Shown piece by piece: positions 18,014 to 27,368 of a stretch of 64,000 nucleotides of DNA (position 1 is the first letter of the stretch; each line of letters opens with the position of its first letter). The position numbers were made by a program, and so were the translations under genes. The stretch lies in the NCBI GenBank assembly GCA_010671905.1, contig JAAHII010000001.1, positions 4,898,001-4,962,000 on the forward strand, written 5' to 3'. Source of the stretch: Leptolyngbya sp. SIOISBB. GTDB taxonomy: Bacteria; Cyanobacteriota; Cyanobacteriia; Phormidesmidales; Phormidesmidaceae. The notes below the pieces were generated by a model. The model had not been told where the DNA came from. It worked only from the letters and a program-made list of their open reading frames with translations, and ran no database searches.

Positions 18014-18045
18014 ACTAATGTGCAGCCATACTAATGTGCAGCCAT
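18014..18045. repeat. Perfect 16-bp tandem duplication
   Basis: ACTAATGTGCAGCCAT occurs twice back to back (18014-18029 and 18030-18045), 13 bases after the aroH stop and in the space between aroH and the convergent crtR. It is non-coding and most simply a recent slippage duplication. Confidence 0.9.
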
Positions 18046-18135
18046 CGTCGCAAGCAGTCGTTAGAGAGTTCAGTATGTCAAGGATGGCACTGGCCCCAAA
18101 GGATGGCGATAGTCGTGCTAGTGACTGCATCAAAA

Positions 18136-19047
18136 TTAATCGGGCTTTTGCGGTGACTTGTGGGAGTGAAAGCGAATCCCTAATACGAGGTCATACAAGA
18201 AACCAAAGAAGTCTTTAGTGCCATTCAGAATCCCCAGCGATTGGGGCGACCCCTTGGAATCCAGCAGGGGCTTCATCACTTCATAGGTCGGCTTGTAGCG
18301 ATACCAAGGAATAGAAGGCCACAAGTGATGGATGAGGTGATAGTTTTGCCCCATGATGAGCAAATTGAGAATGCCACTAGGATAAACGCGGGCATTTTTC
18401 CAGCGATCGCGCTCTTCAAAGGGACGATGGGGCAAATAGTCAAAAAATAGCCCGAGCGCGATGCCGACAACCAAAGCTGGTGAGAACCAATAGTTGAAGA
18501 TGTAGCCTAGAAAATCTAACTGTACGGCCGCAAACACTAACAGACCCACTGCTAAACGCCCTAAGAACCACTCCAGCAGTTCCCATTTACGCCAGAGGCG
18601 ACGCTGAAAGAAATAAATTTCGTGATAGAAGAAACGAGCGGCAATCAGCCATAGTGGGCCACCCGTTGAGACAAAGTGGTCAGGATCATTTTCGGGATCA
18701 TTTACATGGGCGTGATGCTGCAAGTGCACGCGGGTAAATACTGGAAAGGAGAATCCCAGAATTAAGGCACTCCCATGCCCCAGGACTGCATTAACAATGC
18801 GATTGCGGTGCGCAGCATTGTGTGAGGCATCATGAATGACGGTTCCCGCCAGGTGTAACGCCAGCACGTTCATCAAAAAGACGCACCAGCTAAACCATCC
18901 CCAGAAGAAGTACCCGACCGTTGACGTTGCAATCAAAACGACTGAAGACAGCAACATCAATAAATTGGGACTCAATCCACCATCTGCTTTGAGGTAATCC
19001 GAGGGGACAGTTCTGGGAATTGTCAGGGGCTGACCGGCCACCGACAT
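18136..19047 (-). CDS. crtR: Beta-carotene hydroxylase CrtR
   Basis: CrtR is a membrane di-iron hydroxylase that converts beta-carotene to zeaxanthin and related carotenoids. The His boxes of the desaturase/hydroxylase superfamily are present: HDASHNAAH, HLQHHAHVNDPENDPDH and NYHLIHHLWPSIPWY. The stretch FVSTGGPLWLIAARFFYHEI is characteristic of cyanobacterial CrtR. Translation from the ATG at 19047 (303 residues) is preferred because AAAGGAG precedes it with good spacing; the frame is open 26 codons further upstream, but that part is not typical of the protein. About four membrane segments place it in thylakoid or plasma membrane. Divergent from pyk. Confidence 0.94.
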   Translation of the reverse strand: MSVAGQPLTIPRTVPSDYLKADGGLSPNLLMLLSSVVLIATSTVGYFFWGWFSWCVFLMNVLALHLAGTVIHDASHNAAHRNRIVNAVLGHGSALILGFSFPVFTRVHLQHHAHVNDPENDPDHFVSTGGPLWLIAARFFYHEIYFFQRRLWRKWELLEWFLGRLAVGLLVFAAVQLDFLGYIFNYWFSPALVVGIALGLFFDYLPHRPFEERDRWKNARVYPSGILNLLIMGQNYHLIHHLWPSIPWYRYKPTYEVMKPLLDSKGSPQSLGILNGTKDFFGFLYDLVLGIRFHSHKSPQKPD

Positions 19048-19424
19048 ACGCAAAGCTCCTTTAATCTGACTTCGGTAGTATACGGCACTTAGGAGCACCA
19101 ATAAAGTTTTGTGACATCGTCTCATTTGGTTGACTCAACTCCCTTGTGGGCTTCTGACCAGTTCCGCTATTGCTACGGAGATGGCCTCTCATCGTCGTTT
19201 AAGTAGCCGTTGTTAGTTGCCAACAGGGGCGCCAATTTCCCAAGGAGGCGCCAACTTAGTCATGCATCGGTGGTTCGTTAGCGTTGACGGGAGTTGACAC
19301 CGGTAAACGAAGGGAACGTGCTACTATCCCGTAGGCTTATATGTAGAGAGCTGCTGCTGACTTTTGAGGTTTCTCAGCGCTTTCAGATTCGTAGTTCCCC
19401 TTCAATCCTTTTCGTAGAACGGTT
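19048..19424. other. Divergent crtR/pyk promoter region with repeated GGCGCCAA boxes
   Basis: GGCGCCAA occurs at 19228-19235 and 19247-19254 (spacing 19), in sequence that must hold promoters for both crtR (minus) and pyk (plus). TTGACG and TTGACA words lie about 19285-19298, but I cannot pair either with a correctly spaced -10. The pyk leader is long if transcription starts there. Confidence 0.45.
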
Positions 19425-21215
19425 ATGCAACTTCGACATGCTTTGCGACGCACCAAAATTGTGGCAACCATCGGTCCCGCAACTCAAAAGCCCGAGGTGC
19501 TGCGATCGCTAATCGAAGCTGGAGCAACGACACTGCGTCTCAATTTTTCCCACGGTACCCACGAAGATCATCAGCGCAGTGTGCGCCTGATTCGTCAGAT
19601 CTCCTTTGAACTCAATCAGCCGGTGGGCATTTTGCAGGACTTGCAAGGCCCCAAAATTCGTCTGGGCCGTTTTGAGGATGGCTCGATTCTCCTGAACAAG
19701 GGCGACGAGTTTACGCTGACCAGTCGTGCTTTGCCGGGTACGGCCCGCATCAGTTCGGTTACTTACGAGCCCCTAGCTCAAGAAGTGCCCAATGGGGCCA
19801 CGATTTTGCTGGACGATGGCAAAGTCGAGATGAAAGTGGAATCGGTTGATCAAGATCAGGGTGAGCTTCACTGCCGAGTCGTGGTGGGGGGCGTGTTGTC
19901 GAACAACAAAGGGGTGAATTTTCCTGGGGTTTACCTGTCGATCAAGGCGTTAACGGAAAAAGATAAAAAAGACTTGGTGTTTGGTCTCGACCAAGGGGTG
20001 GACTGGGTGGCTCTCAGCTTTGTTCGCAACCCGCAAGATGTGCTGGAGATTAAAGAATTGATCGCTAATGCCGGTAAGCGGGTGCCCGTTATCGTCAAGA
20101 TTGAAAAGCATGAAGCGATCGAGCAGATGGATGCCATCTTGTCGCTGTCGGATGGCGTGATGGTAGCTCGGGGTGATTTAGGCGTTGAGCTCCCCCCCGA
20201 AGAAGTCCCTCTTTTGCAAAAGCGTTTAATCAGTACCTCTAATCGCCTGGGGATTCCGGTGATTACGGCGACGCAAATGCTCGACAGTATGGTGAATAAT
20301 CCCCGGCCAACTCGGGCTGAAGTTTCCGATATTGCGAATGCGATTTTAGACGGCACTGATGCCGTCATGCTCTCGAATGAGACAGCGGTTGGTAAGTATC
20401 CCGTAGAAGCGGTGACGACGATGGCCCAGGTCGCTCTCCGCATCGAGCGGGAAAGTTTTGCCCAAGAGGCTCAAGACATGGTGGGTTCGCCGCGATCCAT
20501 TCCCAATGCCATCAGTCAAGCCGTTGCGCGGATCTCGTCTCAGCTGAATTCCTCCGCCATTATGACGCTGACTAAATCTGGCGCCACCGCTCGCAATGTT
20601 TCCAAGTTTCGGCCGACTACTCCAATTTTGGCGGTGACGCCTCATGTGGATATCTCTCGGCAGTTGCAGCTGGTATGGGGTGTGCGGCCGCTAATCGTGT
20701 TAGATTTGCCCTCCGCCAGTCAAACCTTTCAGGCGGCCATGAATATTGCTCAAGAAAAGGGGTTTTTGCGGGAAGGGGATCTGGTGGTCATGACTGCAGG
20801 CACGTTACAGGGCGTCTCAGGCTCCACAGATCTGATTAAGGTGGATATTGTGACGGCGGTGCTGGGCAATGGAGTCGGTATTGGTGAGGGGTCGGTCAGT
20901 GGCCGTGCCCGAATTGCTCACTCAGGCATGGATGTGACGGATTTTAACCCCGGTGAAATTTTGGTGGTGCGCAGTACGAGTGCGGATTTTGTAGACGCGA
21001 TTCGTCAGGCGGGGGGCATCGTCACAGAAGATGGTGATAGGACTGGCCATGCGGCGGTGTTGGGCCTACGGTTAGGGATTCCAGTGATTGTTGGCGTGCA
21101 AGGGGCGACGGAAACGATTCGTGACGGCACGATTTTGACGCTCGATACTCGTCGAGGACTCGTGTATTCGGGTGCTTTAGGAGCAATCAAAGCCGATTCG
21201 AATCTGCCAGGTTAA
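19425..21215 (+). CDS. pyk: Pyruvate kinase with C-terminal PEP-utiliser-like domain
   Basis: This glycolytic enzyme transfers phosphate from PEP to ADP. The 596-residue protein shows KIVATIGPAT at the start, the substrate-binding RLNFSHGT, the catalytic Lys region VIVKIEKHEAIEQMD, MVARGDLGVELP, and the ITATQMLDSM signature. After the usual 475 or so residues comes an extra domain (about 490-590) with GEILVVRSTSADF and TGHAAVLGLRLGIPVIVG. That domain resembles the phosphohistidine domain of PEP-utilising enzymes, as in Bacillus and other cyanobacterial pyruvate kinases. Upstream AACGG is a weak ribosome-binding site. Cytoplasmic. Confidence 0.96.
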   Translation: MQLRHALRRTKIVATIGPATQKPEVLRSLIEAGATTLRLNFSHGTHEDHQRSVRLIRQISFELNQPVGILQDLQGPKIRLGRFEDGSILLNKGDEFTLTSRALPGTARISSVTYEPLAQEVPNGATILLDDGKVEMKVESVDQDQGELHCRVVVGGVLSNNKGVNFPGVYLSIKALTEKDKKDLVFGLDQGVDWVALSFVRNPQDVLEIKELIANAGKRVPVIVKIEKHEAIEQMDAILSLSDGVMVARGDLGVELPPEEVPLLQKRLISTSNRLGIPVITATQMLDSMVNNPRPTRAEVSDIANAILDGTDAVMLSNETAVGKYPVEAVTTMAQVALRIERESFAQEAQDMVGSPRSIPNAISQAVARISSQLNSSAIMTLTKSGATARNVSKFRPTTPILAVTPHVDISRQLQLVWGVRPLIVLDLPSASQTFQAAMNIAQEKGFLREGDLVVMTAGTLQGVSGSTDLIKVDIVTAVLGNGVGIGEGSVSGRARIAHSGMDVTDFNPGEILVVRSTSADFVDAIRQAGGIVTEDGDRTGHAAVLGLRLGIPVIVGVQGATETIRDGTILTLDTRRGLVYSGALGAIKADSNLPG

Positions 21216-21266
21216 AATCGATCGCGCTCTAAATCTAGGCTCACAATTTTGGGAGTGTAATGGCAC

Positions 21267-22049
21267 ATGACTCCTCATCTCGCGAGAATCGATCTCTATC
21301 CCATTAAGTCGTTGGATGGGGTGAGTATACAAACAGGATGGGTGCTCAAGAGTGGGGCCTTACAGCACGATCGCGCTTTTGCCCTGATCGATCAAGCTGG
21401 CAAGTTTGTGAATGGTAAGCGCTTTGCCAGCATTCACCGGGTGCGATCGCGATTTTCCGACGACTTGAGTCAACTTTCCTTATGGGTCGATGATTCGACT
21501 CAAACAGTTACCTTTCATTTGACTGACGACAAGGTTGGCCTAGAGCAGTGGTTTAGCGACTATTTCAAGCAGCCTGTCAGGCTGACACACAACACCGATC
21601 GCGGTTTTCCGGACGATACCGACTCACCTGGACCCACGATCATCAGCACAGCAACGCTACAGGCGGTGGCTGACTGGTACGGTCTGAGTCTGGAAGCCAG
21701 CCGTCGTCGGTTTCGCACTAACTTGGAAATAGATGGCGTTCCTGCTTTTTGGGAAGATCGACTGTTTGCTGAATCGGGGGAACCGGTGCCATTTCAAATT
21801 GGCAATATGACTTTTCTCGGCATCAATCCCTGTCAGCGCTGTGTCGTGCCCACACGAGATGCCACCACTGGGGAATCGATTAAAGGGTTTCAGAAAACCT
21901 TTATCCAACAACGGGCGGAGACTTTGCCGGAGGGCGTGGCGCGATCGCGCTTTAACCATTTTTACCGTCTGGCAGTCAATACTCGTCTCTCGCCTGACTC
22001 AGAGCGATCGCCGCTAACCGTGGGAGACGTCATTGCCTTAGTGGAATAA
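21267..22049 (+). CDS. MOSC-domain protein (YcbX-like)
   Basis: A 260-residue protein with the MOSC N-terminal beta-barrel (ARIDLYPIKSLDGV, HDRAFALID) and the MOSC domain, which carries the conserved Cys in NPCQRCVVPTRD (about 190-201). Relatives bind molybdenum cofactor and reduce N-hydroxylated compounds (YcbX, mARC). No [2Fe-2S] ferredoxin domain is fused, so an external electron donor would be needed. It follows pyk by 51 bases on the same strand and may be co-transcribed. Confidence 0.85.
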   Translation: MTPHLARIDLYPIKSLDGVSIQTGWVLKSGALQHDRAFALIDQAGKFVNGKRFASIHRVRSRFSDDLSQLSLWVDDSTQTVTFHLTDDKVGLEQWFSDYFKQPVRLTHNTDRGFPDDTDSPGPTIISTATLQAVADWYGLSLEASRRRFRTNLEIDGVPAFWEDRLFAESGEPVPFQIGNMTFLGINPCQRCVVPTRDATTGESIKGFQKTFIQQRAETLPEGVARSRFNHFYRLAVNTRLSPDSERSPLTVGDVIALVE

Positions 22050-22220
22050 ATGCCATAGCTGACTGACATTTATCCCTACGTGTCAATTAACCAGACCTAT
22101 CCTGATTTCTCATGCTTAATTCAAATCACTATTGATCGGAGGCATGGACGCCGCTAAGAAGCCGATGGTGAGACCAGCTGTCAAACCATGGTTCTGTGCT
22201 GAATGCCGCCGTTGGCGCGC

Positions 22221-22784
22221 TCATGCGAATGGTGCGTGACTGTTAGCCGACTGTATGGACAGGCGACTAACCTGCCACACTTGGCAATTATGGCAGTGGG
22301 TTTCCTGGGGAAACGTTGTGTGGAGCTGCTGAGCGATCGCCATCGCGACCTCCAGTTCATCAATCAGCCCCCAGTGATTGACATCAGTCGGATGAAATAT
22401 GTTGGGAAAGCCTCCACAGTTGGTTAATACGCTGATAGAGCCTTCAGCCTCTAGAATGTCGAAGCCGCAGTGCATGAATCCGGCGGGCGGCGATCGCTGG
22501 CGGGTCGGCTGTTCGATGGCCGCCATGAGTTGGTCTTGATCTGAGCGGGGTGGACAACGCTGACGCAGGTAGTTCAGGTCAGTGAACCAAGTCAGGTGAC
22601 AGTCGGCCTGAAGGTTGTGTTGCCAATCTTCTGCCACGAGATCGTCAATACGATCGCCACAAAGTATCGTATCCAGCGTGATGAGTTCTGTGATGTGGGT
22701 GAACCCCGACCACTCGATATAAGCGGCCCAATCCTGACGAGCCGGGCTGAAGCGTTCGCGCACGGTGTAAATCCAATTGGTCAT
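22221..22784 (-). CDS. Hypothetical protein
   Basis: A 187-residue soluble protein without a recognised domain. It has a Trp- and Asp-rich N-terminal part, and its C-terminal third includes GGFPNIFHPTDVNHWGLI and a Cys/His cluster reading ETHCHNCQVW that could bind metal. No signal peptide or membrane segment is seen. It is followed on the same strand by nothing and preceded by the DUF2809 gene (34-base gap), so those two may be transcribed together. Function unknown. Confidence 0.65.
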   Translation of the reverse strand: MTNWIYTVRERFSPARQDWAAYIEWSGFTHITELITLDTILCGDRIDDLVAEDWQHNLQADCHLTWFTDLNYLRQRCPPRSDQDQLMAAIEQPTRQRSPPAGFMHCGFDILEAEGSISVLTNCGGFPNIFHPTDVNHWGLIDELEVAMAIAQQLHTTFPQETHCHNCQVWQVSRLSIQSANSHAPFA

Positions 22785-22818
22785 GAGGCTGATGTTCTCT
22801 GGGACTGGCTTGCTGGAT

Positions 22819-23220
22819 CTAGCGCGATCGCTGCAGCGCGTACCACTCGCGGGGGCGGGGGCCGATCGCTTTTTCTAAACCCAACAAAATGCCCACCCCA
22901 GCAGCGTAAGCCAGCAGATCTTCCCAAACAAAGGTGGTGCCGATGACGGTACGGGCGATCGCCGATGAGCCTAATCCTAAAACCTCAACAATTTTGAAAT
23001 ACTGTAGGACCTCAACTCCAAAAGCAAATACCAAAACGCCCATGGCAGCAGGCACAATCGCAATTTTGAAGAATGCTCTGACAAAGGCATAAATCAAAAT
23101 GACGACTAAAACATCACCTAGGTAAGGTCGAATGAAGTCATCTCTGATAAATAAGGCAATACCCAATTCAATGACGAACAAAATGACCGACCAGGCAAAA
23201 TAATAGGGAGTAAATCGCAT
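22819..23220 (-). CDS. DUF2809-type small membrane protein
   Basis: A 133-residue protein with four membrane segments. The pattern RPYLGDVLVVILIYAFVRAF and GVEVLQYFKIVEVLG, then VIGTTFVWEDLLAYAAG, matches the DUF2809 family, whose function is unknown. The IS element begins 65 bases upstream of the start codon, so the native promoter of this gene has probably been separated from its original upstream DNA. Confidence 0.8.
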   Translation of the reverse strand: MRFTPYYFAWSVILFVIELGIALFIRDDFIRPYLGDVLVVILIYAFVRAFFKIAIVPAAMGVLVFAFGVEVLQYFKIVEVLGLGSSAIARTVIGTTFVWEDLLAYAAGVGILLGLEKAIGPRPREWYALQRSR

Positions 23221-23275
23221 AGAAATCTTTACCCATTAACCACGCAGGCACCAAGATTGCCGCCTTTGCTGACTA

Positions 23276-23285
23276 CTGCTGTAAG
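23276..23285. repeat. Left 10-bp target-site duplication of the ISAs1 element
   Basis: CTGCTGTAAG directly abuts the left terminal inverted repeat. An identical copy abuts the right end at 24469-24478. Confidence 0.92.
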
Positions 23286-24468
23286 TAGGGTTGATTCATT
23301 GTAGTGAGAGTAAAACCTGGTCAAGTCGATTGGCGAAAAACCGTTTGGCCTGAGCGATGGAGTCCAGATTGAACCGCCGTGCTGCCGTGATGAAGAAATT
23401 GCGAATGGTCGAGTAGTTAGCGGCAGTGTTGGCCGCGCGTTGCGGTGCCCGGTCTTCGTTGAGGACAACATCTTTCGGCCAATGCAAGCGATTCTCAATC
23501 GACCAATGCCCTTGTAATCCTTTTAGAAAGGTCGCCGCATCCGCATCCAGGTTACTGATGTAATAGTGGGTTTGGGCAAAGGGCCGCCTTTCACGGTAGC
23601 CCCATCGTTCGACACACAGCCCCCGCTGCAGTCCTGGCCACGACTCGGCCCAGTCCTGGCCAGTCACCTCATAGACCGACACTCGGCGATAGACCCAACG
23701 GCCATGACTGCGGTCTTCGCGTTGTTCGCAATCGAGCGGTTCCTGGTGCTCACTCACCTGTTTCAGGGCGTTGAGCAACGTCGGTTGATTCCCCCTTCAC
23801 CGTCAAGAGGTAGTAAGCTTTTTGCTGGTGTAGGCAGGCGACCGTTTTTTTTTGACAATGCAGTGCATCCGCAGTGACTAACACCCCTTCGAGGTCAAGG
23901 GTCGCGAGCATCTGCTGGACGACTTGCTGTTCACTTTGATGCTGGTTTTCCATCCCCTCACTGGCATAGACAAAGCCCCGGCGATGTCCAAACAGACTGA
24001 CCATCATGACAAAAGTTTTGCTGGGCGCTGGCGTAGTCCTTCATCGTCCCCTTGATGCTCTTGCCGTCAATGGCCACCCACTCCGCTTCGCTTAAGGGCA
24101 CCGATGCGGCCGCCCACTGGCGAAAGATGCGCGTTAAAACAATAAAGTCGCACTGCTCTAGCACCCGCCGGAACGTCGAGTCCGAAGGGGTCGCCGAGCG
24201 CACCGGACGGTTGAGTTGGCGACAGAGTTCCCCGCCGTACTGTTGCGCAAAGGTTTCCATCGGGCGAGCGCCCTAGTAGCCGCACATCGCGCCGGTAATC
24301 AGCAACAACAACAGTAGCTAGAGCGGCTAGCGCAGGCCCCGTAAGTGGCGAAAGTCCTCGGCGGTTTCCAGAAGAGTCAGTAAGGGAAAGTCCATCTTGC
24401 ATTCCTAACAGCAACATCCCCAATAAGACCTATTCTCATTTTTCTCTTCCGACAATGAATCAACCCTA
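23286..24468 (-). mobile_element. ISAs1-family insertion sequence, 1183 bp, transposase decayed
   Basis: Both ends carry an exact 17-bp inverted repeat: TAGGGTTGATTCATTGT (23286-23302) and its complement ACAATGAATCAACCCTA (24452-24468), with weaker similarity continuing inward. The element is flanked by perfect 10-bp direct repeats CTGCTGTAAG, as expected for ISAs1-type transposition. The one internal gene is an ISAs1/H-repeat DDE transposase on the minus strand, interrupted by two frameshifts and three stop codons. The element inserted into the upstream region of the DUF2809 gene. Confidence 0.92.
23296..24395 (-). pseudogene. ISAs1-family transposase, broken
   Basis: Read on the minus strand from the ATG at 24395 (MDFPLLTLLETAEDF), the gene meets three in-frame TAG codons between residues about 22 and 42. 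After METFAQQYGG it continues with the DDE motif IDGKSIKGT. An extra base in a 4-base T-run (plus strand AAAA, 24011-24014) shifts the frame after AQQNF. The next segment holds VTADALHCQKKT (second Asp). An extra base in a G-run (plus strand CCCCC, 23791-23795) shifts it again. The last part carries HWSIENRLHW with the catalytic Glu. All three catalytic blocks remain recognisable, so decay is recent or partly a base-calling artefact. Confidence 0.9.
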
Positions 24469-24478
24469 CTGCTGTAAG
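24469..24478. repeat. Right 10-bp target-site duplication of the ISAs1 element
   Basis: CTGCTGTAAG, identical to 23276-23285, directly follows the right inverted repeat. Confidence 0.92.
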
Positions 24479-24608
24479 GGGGCAAACAAGCCGGTCACTA
24501 GTCAGTTGCTTCCAAGGACTTGCTTAAGAATACCTGCTGCGTGGATGGCGTTTTGACGCCGCTCATGACTCGTTGCTGATCCGTGGACCGGGAGGTGCAG
24601 CCCGATGA

Positions 24609-25652
24609 GTGGATACTGTGATTGGGCAACCGCTGCCTCAAGTGGTGTTGATGGGCTCAGTGATGTTCGAGCGCGATGTTACCCTGCTGATCCCTAGAAC
24701 GATGCTCTCTCTGGGCCTCCTACTCCCCAACCTAGCTGTTTGGGCCGGTGATGCTCACAGCTCTGAGTTCCACTTTAGTGCCGATGAGAAAGTCATTCTT
24801 GATGCCGACTTTGAACATCAGGGCGATTGGCAGTTATCAGCAGGGTTACAAGTCGAGTCTGGCTGGCTGAGCTATGCGCCTGATGCTCGCAACACTTTTG
24901 CGATCGCCTCATTCGTTCTCGATCGCAGCCTGAGTCCCGCTGGTGGTGCCATTAATTTGTATTGGCGAGCCAGTTTTCCTGAGCATACCAAAACGGAATC
25001 TAATGCCTACATTCCTGCCTTGCAATATGCCGAGAACCCGATTGTTTGTTGGCAGACCGCTGACAACTCGGTGAGTTTATTGCCCGGTCAAACCTGCCGA
25101 ATGGACACCACTGCAATCCGAGAGGATGCCGAACTCCGGGCTTGGCTCCGATCCCAGAAACTGGATGAACATCCTCAAACGCGACTCTATGTGGATCCTG
25201 ACTTTACCCCTGGGGTTGAACCCGAGAACCGCGACACAGCTAAGTTCCCCTATGTTGGGTTGCCGCACCAGGGCAATCAACAACGGATCTATCGCTTGCG
25301 GATTGAGCAACTGCAAAATCAGTATCAAGCCAGTCTCGCCATGCTGCAGGAAGGAAACTGGCAAAGGATCGGTTCCCCTCTGGCGATTGCCCCTGAGCAA
25401 TGGCGATTTGTGGTCGGGCAAACAGCTGAAGGCTATCGTTACGCCGCCGAAACTGCATTTACGTTTGAGCAAATCAACGTGCTCATGCGCCATGATCCGG
25501 CCCGGGCAGAGTTCACTCGGATTGATGCCATTGCCCTGACTCAAGAACGCTCAAGGACTGTTTCTGCAGCCGTCTTGCTCTTCGGTTGCTTCTGTCTGAT
25601 CGCTCTTTTGGTCATCATCCAGCGGGTTCTGGCCCAATTGCAAAGTGATTAG
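24609..25652 (+). CDS. Hypothetical exported protein with a C-terminal membrane anchor
   Basis: A 347-residue frame starting at GTG with GGGAGG about 12 bases upstream; ATG codons a few residues in are alternatives. A hydrophobic segment around residues 25-48 (LLIPRTMLSLGLLLPNLAVWAGDA) looks like a signal peptide, and a second at about 320-340 (AAVLLFGCFCLIALLVII) is a likely anchor. The region between is soluble and beta-rich, with repeated Trp-containing strands. I do not recognise the family. It probably faces the periplasm. The gene stands alone. Confidence 0.65.
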   Translation: MDTVIGQPLPQVVLMGSVMFERDVTLLIPRTMLSLGLLLPNLAVWAGDAHSSEFHFSADEKVILDADFEHQGDWQLSAGLQVESGWLSYAPDARNTFAIASFVLDRSLSPAGGAINLYWRASFPEHTKTESNAYIPALQYAENPIVCWQTADNSVSLLPGQTCRMDTTAIREDAELRAWLRSQKLDEHPQTRLYVDPDFTPGVEPENRDTAKFPYVGLPHQGNQQRIYRLRIEQLQNQYQASLAMLQEGNWQRIGSPLAIAPEQWRFVVGQTAEGYRYAAETAFTFEQINVLMRHDPARAEFTRIDAIALTQERSRTVSAAVLLFGCFCLIALLVIIQRVLAQLQSD

Positions 25653-25766
25653 ATTGCACGGTCAAGACTGACAGTGATCGGATTTCCTGGTCTATTGCTT
25701 CGGTATTTTACCAATCAGTTCAGCATCGGTATCGGCAGGCACGAACACGATACGGTGTTAATATGA

Positions 25767-25779
25767 ACTCATAATGAGT
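25767..25779. promoter_or_regulatory. Palindrome upstream of the FMN reductase gene
   Basis: ACTCATAATGAGT is a dyad with 6-bp arms and a single central base, 33 bases before the FMN reductase start. Its position in an otherwise AT-rich leader fits an operator for a small dimeric regulator, but no regulator gene is adjacent. Tentative. Confidence 0.35.
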
Positions 25780-25812
25780 ACGACTTAATCGAATTATAGT
25801 TTGGAGAATCTC

Positions 25813-26352
25813 ATGGTGAAACTAGTTGGGATTGCCGGTAGCTTGCGCGAAGGCTCGTATAGCCATCAGGCGTTAGCGATCGCTGCCCGCACAGCTCAGG
25901 ACTTGGGTGCAGAGGTGACGATGCTCGATTTGCGTGAACTGACGCTACCTTTCTGTGATGGCAACAAAGCCTACGAAGACTACCCCGATGTTGAGGTGCT
26001 ACGGCAAACGGTGAAAGCGGCCGATGGTCTGATCTTGGTGACGCCGGAGTATCACGGCAGCGTTAGCGGTGTGCTGAAAAATGCTCTTGATCTGATGAGT
26101 TTCGAGCATTTGGATGGCAAAGTTGTTGGGGCTATGAGCATTTTGGGTGGACAGGCCAACAGCAATGCCTTGAATGATTTGCGCAAAATTGCTCGCTGGG
26201 TGCATGCCTGGGTGATTCCGGAGCAGGTGGCGATTGGGACAGCTTGGCAAGCTTTTAATGAGGACGGCAAATTAGTGGATGCCAAACTGGCTGAGCGGCT
26301 CGACAAGTTTGTGCACAGCCTGGTCACGAGCACTCAAAAACTCAAGTCATAG
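25813..26352 (+). CDS. NADPH-dependent FMN reductase-family flavoprotein
   Basis: A 179-residue flavodoxin-fold protein. FMN phosphate binding is seen in GSLREGSYSHQ near the N-terminus, and the isoalloxazine-contact motif is TPEYHGSVSGVLKNALD (about 76-92). A downstream GGQANSN loop is typical of the NAD(P)H:FMN/quinone reductases of this class (ArsH/ChrR/Lot6-like). I start at the ATG at 25813, preceded by GGAGA; an upstream TTG is less likely. It may reduce quinones, metals or azo compounds; the substrate is not deducible. Confidence 0.88.
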   Translation: MVKLVGIAGSLREGSYSHQALAIAARTAQDLGAEVTMLDLRELTLPFCDGNKAYEDYPDVEVLRQTVKAADGLILVTPEYHGSVSGVLKNALDLMSFEHLDGKVVGAMSILGGQANSNALNDLRKIARWVHAWVIPEQVAIGTAWQAFNEDGKLVDAKLAERLDKFVHSLVTSTQKLKS

Positions 26353-26569
26353 ATGGGCAGGTCAGATGCTGTCCTGCTCGTCTATGAAGGATGGATCCTG
26401 GTCGCTAGCGGCTATTGGTTAGACAGTCAACGCGACTCGATTCACGATGATGAGAAAGTCAATTTTGTTGAAGGGATGCGTTCGGAATGCGGCTCTCGAC
26501 ACACGAATTTTCTCAATCCGTCGTACACTTGCCAAAGCATCAGCGGCCAGAACCGATCCTCCCGACAGC

Positions 26570-27313
26570 ATGATTAATCTCAAGCAAGCCAATCAAACGC
26601 TAGAGACTAACCTAGACAGTAAAGATGCCAGACAAATTGTCGCTTGGGCTCATGAGTCTTTTACGAAAGGACTCATTATGAGTACGAGTTTTGGCATCCA
26701 ATCGGCGGTCATGCTGCATTTGGTGACGCAAGTGGTCCCAGATATTCCGGTTATTTGGGTTGATACGGGGTATCTGCCGGTAGAGACGTATCTGTTTGCA
26801 GAAGAGCTGACCCAACGACTTCGACTCAATTTGCAGGTCTATCAATCACCCATGAGTCCGGCCCGTATGGAGGCCCTGTACGGCCAGCTCTGGGCTAGTC
26901 AAGAAGTTGAAGCCTTTAATAAGTATGACTACATCCGCAAGGTTGAGCCGATGCAGCGAGCGTTGCAAGAATTAGGTGCAACTGCTTGGCTGGCTGGACT
27001 CAGAGCTGACCAAACGGCTCACCGCAAAACTCTGAACGTGGTCACCCAACAGCAAGACATCTACAAAATTTCACCCATTTTGAACTGGACTGCGAGGGAT
27101 GTCTATCGGTACCTGCAGACGTATGATTTGCCTTACCACCCTCTGTTTGACAAAGGCTACGTCAGTGTCGGTGATTGGCACTCTAGTCGTCCGCTAATGG
27201 CCGATGATGAGAGCGATCGCGACACGCGATTTCGCGGCATGAAGCAAGAATGCGGCTTGCACTTACCCCAAACGCCTGGAGAAGCAGAAAGTCTCGATTC
27301 CAGCTCCCTCTAG
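26570..27313 (+). CDS. cysH: Phosphoadenosine phosphosulfate (PAPS) reductase
   Basis: CysH reduces activated sulfate to sulfite in assimilatory sulfur metabolism. From the ATG at 26570 the protein has 247 residues. It shows the ATP-pyrophosphatase-like loop [28 protein letters not shown], and the C-terminal catalytic ECGLH. The paired CC...C..C cysteines that hold an iron-sulfur cluster in APS reductases are absent, so PAPS with a thioredoxin donor is the likely chemistry. The frame is open for 41 codons upstream, but that part has no typical features. Confidence 0.9.
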   Translation: MINLKQANQTLETNLDSKDARQIVAWAHESFTKGLIMSTSFGIQSAVMLHLVTQVVPDIPVIWVDTGYLPVETYLFAEELTQRLRLNLQVYQSPMSPARMEALYGQLWASQEVEAFNKYDYIRKVEPMQRALQELGATAWLAGLRADQTAHRKTLNVVTQQQDIYKISPILNWTARDVYRYLQTYDLPYHPLFDKGYVSVGDWHSSRPLMADDESDRDTRFRGMKQECGLHLPQTPGEAESLDSSSL

Positions 27314-27368
27314 GTTTTCTAAAATGACGTCGTTCCTGACGAGTCTTTGGGGCACACTCTCCAACTCA

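Noticed and set aside
26447-26569. 41-residue N-terminal extension of CysH
   Set aside because: Not seen in relatives as far as I recall; the ATG at 26570 gives the normal family length.
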